From Globomyces pollinis-pini (Eukaryota > Chytridiomycota > Chytridiomycetes > Rhizophydiales > Globomycetaceae): DNA of 64,000 nt. This document shows positions 60,601 through 64,000 of this stretch, in pieces (positions within the stretch are counted from its first letter, which is position 1; every line of letters starts with the position of its first letter). The stretch covers positions 1-64,000 of the forward strand of contig MU621099.1 of assembly GCA_025399215.1 (NCBI GenBank), in the 5' to 3' direction. Under the pieces are notes generated by a model. It ran no database searches. It saw only the letters and a list, made by a program, of their open reading frames with translations, and was not told the origin of the DNA. The translations under genes were made by a program, and so were the position numbers.

Positions 60601-61192
60601 ACAAAAAGAAAATGAGACTTCCAAAAAGCAAGAATCACTCTTGAAAAAACGAGTTTTAAACGAATGGCAAGGTATTCTTATTTTAGTTCTTATTTTAGAT
60701 GCTCTCCCTCAAGAACATGATTTGGACAAGTTCAACACTGGTAAAGAATATCAGTAAAATTGAAACATTAGGGGATTCTATGGAAGCTCAAGCATCTCAG
60801 ATGATGGTTTTAAGGGCAAAAGCAATTAAGGTATTACTGTTCACTTACCAAAGGCCCATGTTTGTAAATTATTTCGAGGTACAAATTGCTTGTTTCTAAA
60901 TTAAAAGAAAAGTGGAACAGCATGAAAAATGGAGAGGATTGGAAAATAAATCCAGAGTTAGTTACCGTTAAAAAATCAAAGGTACACTTCGTTTAATAAT
61001 ATTCAGCAATTTTTCTCGTTCGACTTCCGAAATGTTAAAAAACCAGAGAAACCAGCATTAAACGTCAAGTATGATTCCGTGTACCATCTGCTTTCCATAC
61101 ATGGTATTGAAGATGTTTCAACACTACCAGCAATAAATCACAGACGCGACGGGAAATCAATTCAAGGGAAAAGGGAGATACCACTTTCTTAA
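57684..61192 (+). CDS. EF-hand / WD40 flagellar protein (CFAP337/WDR49-like)
   Basis: WDR49/WDR64/EFCAB8 proteins (CFAP337) are axonemal. The start gives MTEPAAPNAK, and short introns follow. The EF-hand is LFMKIDANSDGTMDWDEFSTYMM, with a complete DxNxDGxxxxDE loop. A string of WD repeats follows: LWSLSMKLYRT, FEFCRRPSFLITGGRDKV, LWNPYVLSKP, LYGHNASIVGLAVNHEEGIIF, LSEDKMIKLWNARNLNCV, VIDGVI-type blocks, ILATSSVDGV and IITSSKDAIIRLWSMNGRAL. After GTFGDQPWHF, a basic helical tail ends KREIPLS at 61192. About 980 aa. Conservation suits orthology to the axonemal family rather than a generic WD protein. Confidence 0.82.
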
Positions 61193-61272
61193 TATATGAA
61201 TTACTTGTACTATCATCATCATTAGTCTCTCTTTTTAATTGACTGTTTGCAGACTGCGAAAAATTCTTGACC

Positions 61273-63608
61273 ATGAACGAACCTTTGTCGTACCAACATT
61301 TGGGAACAATAATTGATTGGTCTGAATCATATATATCCAATAAGAAGCAATGGAATCTAGAGAGAGGTTATTATTAAGCCTTTAATGGATAGGCAACTGT
61401 CAAGATTTGTTCCAAAGAATTGATCAGTTTCCCATCGAATGGTTTGAATGGTATAAGGGTATTCAAATTATATCCTGATATTGCTAGAGATTTCAGAGCA
61501 GCTTTTGATGGATGAAATTACAACTCCAATTCCAATCAGTGAAATTCCATTTAAATCGCTAGCGGATTTTTCAGCTAAGCTATACGATACTGTTTGCAAT
61601 TTACTTAAACCAATTGAATATGTTTCTGAAATTCTGTACTGATGAATGGAACTAATTTTATAGTCATTCAAATTACCATCAGCAATTACGTATATCTTAT
61701 ACTTCTACAATACTACCAATATTGATCACTGATTTTAAATCACAGTTCGTTCATTCGCTATCATATCTGACAATTTCGACATTGGATACAGAAGCTATTG
61801 ACGAGTTGTCGCAAAATATTTCAACTATCTTTCATAAATTGGCTGAATTTCGTATTGAAGAGATAGTGGGGGAATGTTTCTTTGATCATTTACAGTTACT
61901 CTTGGAAAATCATATTCGAGATCAGATTGGTACAGAGTTTATGGAGTCAACTTTGAATTCCTTTCTGGAATTTGTAAACAGTCAACTTTACCCTATTTTG
62001 GAACTCATGCAAGAATCTAAAAGAATTTCTAAATGGAAGACGTATTTATTATTTCATGTATATCGTACATCATTGATTATTTTGTAATATTCTGACCGCT
62101 GATACTCTAGTACGGAGCATATATTTCCTATAATTTGCGAGTATCCCGAGTCAGAACCGGCATTGTCTGACTTGAAAGTACCTATTTTATAACTGACCTT
62201 AGATATGTTTGAAGCAGTGTAATGAAACCGATGATTTGATAGTGTCCATTAACAACTCGTAATAATTCCCCAGTTCCTCATTTTGCAGGCTAAAAAGACG
62301 CTTGCTAATACCTGATGCCAAAACTAGGGATATCATTGGAGTATATCTTTCCACAAAGAATTGTTTGGATTATTTAGATGTTATTGATACAAAGCAAGCT
62401 TTGATTTTAAACCCAATCCGAGATTATTTGACGTATTTTAAAAGCATATCTAATTATAGTACACGAAAAGATGCATTGAGAACAGTCGTTTTACAAATTT
62501 TACAAATTGGTGAATCGGAAATGGGAGACACAACAGAAAATGGTAAACGTTTTGGGAATAATTACCAGAGGATATCAAAGTATTGCTGTCTATATTCCCT
62601 GCCAAATCTGGGTTTGCAAAAGAATATCAGGTTAGAAATGTTTTTCTTATTTTAGGTGGTATTGTGTGAGGAATTGATGGAACTACAAACGTTTTCATTG
62701 GAGGAACAAGTATTATTTTCATTCTTATCGTTTAGGTTCGACATGTTGAAATTTTAAAGGTTCTGTTTGGGGAAACCGAAATGTCAGAAGCATTTGTTAT
62801 GTTGAAGGACATGGAAGATTCAAGAAGAATCCACAATCATTTCCGAAGCAGAAACAATACAGTATCTGTCATCTTGTTTATCTATAGGATGAAATCAGCA
62901 CTATTGTTCTCTCTAACCTATTTTGGCCAAAGCTGAATACAGGAGAATTTGATGTCCCTAATAGGCTTTTAGAGTATGATATTGATTTAACATGTCAGAC
63001 GCAGAAAATTATTTGTGGAGTCATTTGAGGAGATACAAAGATACCGAAAGTTAGAATGGATGTCAAATTCAGGAACTGTATCAATTGAAGTGTATAGAAG
63101 AAATGGCGAGTCATTTAAACTCAATGTATCACCATTAAATGCCAGTTTGCTATTGCAATTTGAAAGCGAAGGTTAGCAGCGAACCACTGATTAAATAGAT
63201 GTTGTTGAATATGATCATATCCGAAAGATCCTAAATTGTACAGTCGAGCAGCTCAACCATTCAATAAGATTCTGGGCAACACATAAAATTTTGCATTTAT
63301 TTGGTACTCAAATTGTCTCATTGGAGTCAGTGGACTTGACCGTTTTAAATCACATTAAAGGGACTGGAAGTATATCAGAAGTAATAACGAATGATGATAT
63401 TTCGATTGAGATGGCTGACAGTTTGGTAGCGTTAATCCCAGTTATTCGCAACATATTGACAAACTTTGGGGCTCTAAAAGGAAGTGAGATTATTGGAAAA
63501 ATTTCAATGTTTGGTTTTGGAACCCTCGCAATATCTGACCTGGATCTATTAGTTCAAAAGGGGGAATTAGAATACGATATGGATAAATACAAATTGGCGT
63601 CAAAATAA
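61273..63608 (+). CDS. APC2: APC2, cullin subunit of the anaphase-promoting complex
   Basis: APC2 holds APC11 in the cyclosome. Start MNEPLSYQHLGTIID, then helical N-terminal repeats in many small exons. The stretch RRLLIPDAKTRDIIGVYLSTKNCLDYLDV and PIRDYLTYFKSISNYSTRKDALRTVV matches the family's RLL.P..NT.DII..Y...IK.LR.LD and PIR.YLR.R.D..R..V. Then the cullin homology: HVEILKVLFGETEMSEAFVMLKDMEDSRRI, LSNLFWPKLN, and a C-terminal winged helix with LVQKGELEYDMDKYKL. About 650 aa. The FGE...CEVMLKD.ADS block decides for APC2 over other cullins. Confidence 0.87.
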
Positions 63609-63822
63609 CACTCCAGATTACTAATTCCAATAAAAATATACCTTTACCTTGCTCAAAATTTTAATAGAATTGAAAATAAAACAGTTACAACGTTAGAAGT
63701 ACACTAAATTTCACTATTTGCAGCACCAAATTATGAGGTGTCGCGTTTTCAACAACATTTGAGGCGTGCGGAAAAGCGGAAACTCGTAAGTTCTGATTCA
63801 AAGACTTCACCTCATTTTCACT

Positions 63823-64000
63823 ATGTCCGCAGCAGTCACAAACAACCCCGCAGACAATAAGGAAGAACTAAAGGCAGAGAATAATCCAGGTTCTGAGCAG
63901 CAACCCGATACTCCTGCAAACAAAACTAAAAAACCAAAGAAATTGAACAAGCGAAAGATTAAATGGATTAAAGCAACTGCTGGTGTCAGATCAAAACCTT
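63823..64000 (+). CDS. start of an unrecognised gene (cut by window end)
   Basis: ATG at 63823 opens MSAAVTNNPADNKEELKAEN and 59 codons of open frame run to the edge. The part visible is polar, with Pro/Asn/Glu then Lys-rich stretches (KTKKPKKLNKRKIKWIK). This suggests a nucleic-acid or nucleolar protein, but no domain is readable. It is incomplete on the right. Confidence 0.6.
   Translation, partial: MSAAVTNNPADNKEELKAENNPGSEQQPDTPANKTKKPKKLNKRKIKWIKATAGVRSKP

Overview
The window is nuclear DNA of a eukaryote. Genes are broken by many very short introns (about 20-60 bp, GT...AG, often with a CTAAC/CTAAT-like branch site close to the acceptor). The DNA is AT-rich and very gene-dense, with intergenic gaps often of 15-150 bp. 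The gene set is opisthokont-like, with fungal-style architectures (BYE1-type PHD-TFIIS-SPOC, Brc1/Rtt107-like BRCT protein, Sds3, Nop12, a Dhr2-like helicase, isocitrate lyase). It also has flagellar genes (IFT27, an EF-hand/WD40 CFAP337 homologue) and genes better known from animals (POMGNT2-like, PHAF1, CCNDBP1-like, vezatin-like). This fits an early-diverging zoosporic fungus (chytrid or Rozella-like). That is an inference, not a measured assignment.

Layout: 1-5329 is a gene-poor block with degenerate repeats, a possible Ty1/copia scrap, a dead Tc1/mariner transposase and a perfect 154-bp tandem duplication. IST1 (-) and MSH2 (+) are divergent. A long minus-strand run at 9932-26247 holds POMGNT2-like, BYE1-like, a CENP-E-type kinesin-7, isocitrate lyase, COQ6 and a prolyl-oligopeptidase-family peptidase. 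Then come PHAF1 (+), a multi-BRCT protein (-), the C-terminal piece of NOL8 (+), a secreted zinc peptidase (-), a NUDT19-like hydrolase (-), Sds3 (-), Nop12 (+), PRP6 (-), CWC25 (+), a vezatin-like protein (+), the N-terminal piece of NOL8 (+), a Sel1-repeat protein (-), IFT27 (-), a small TPR protein (+), an intronless secreted protein of unknown family (+), TAF1 (-), Ku70 (+), a FUN14 protein (-), CCNDBP1-like (-), a DHX33/Dhr2-like helicase (+), CFAP337 (+), APC2 (+) and the start of another gene at the right edge.

Themes: DNA repair (MSH2, Ku70, BRCT protein), transcription and chromatin (BYE1, TAF1, Sds3), splicing (PRP6 and CWC25, sharing a 55-bp head-to-head promoter), ribosome biogenesis (Nop12, NOL8 halves, Dhr2-like), mitosis (kinesin-7, APC2) and the flagellum (IFT27, CFAP337). 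The most unusual points are NOL8 encoded as two separate genes about 11 kb apart in permuted order, a full POMGNT2-type glycosyltransferase in a fungal-looking genome, and an intronless secreted protein with no family I recognise.

Most gene models were assembled by joining frames across introns by eye. Outer limits are usually firm, but individual splice sites are proposals. Protein lengths are estimates.
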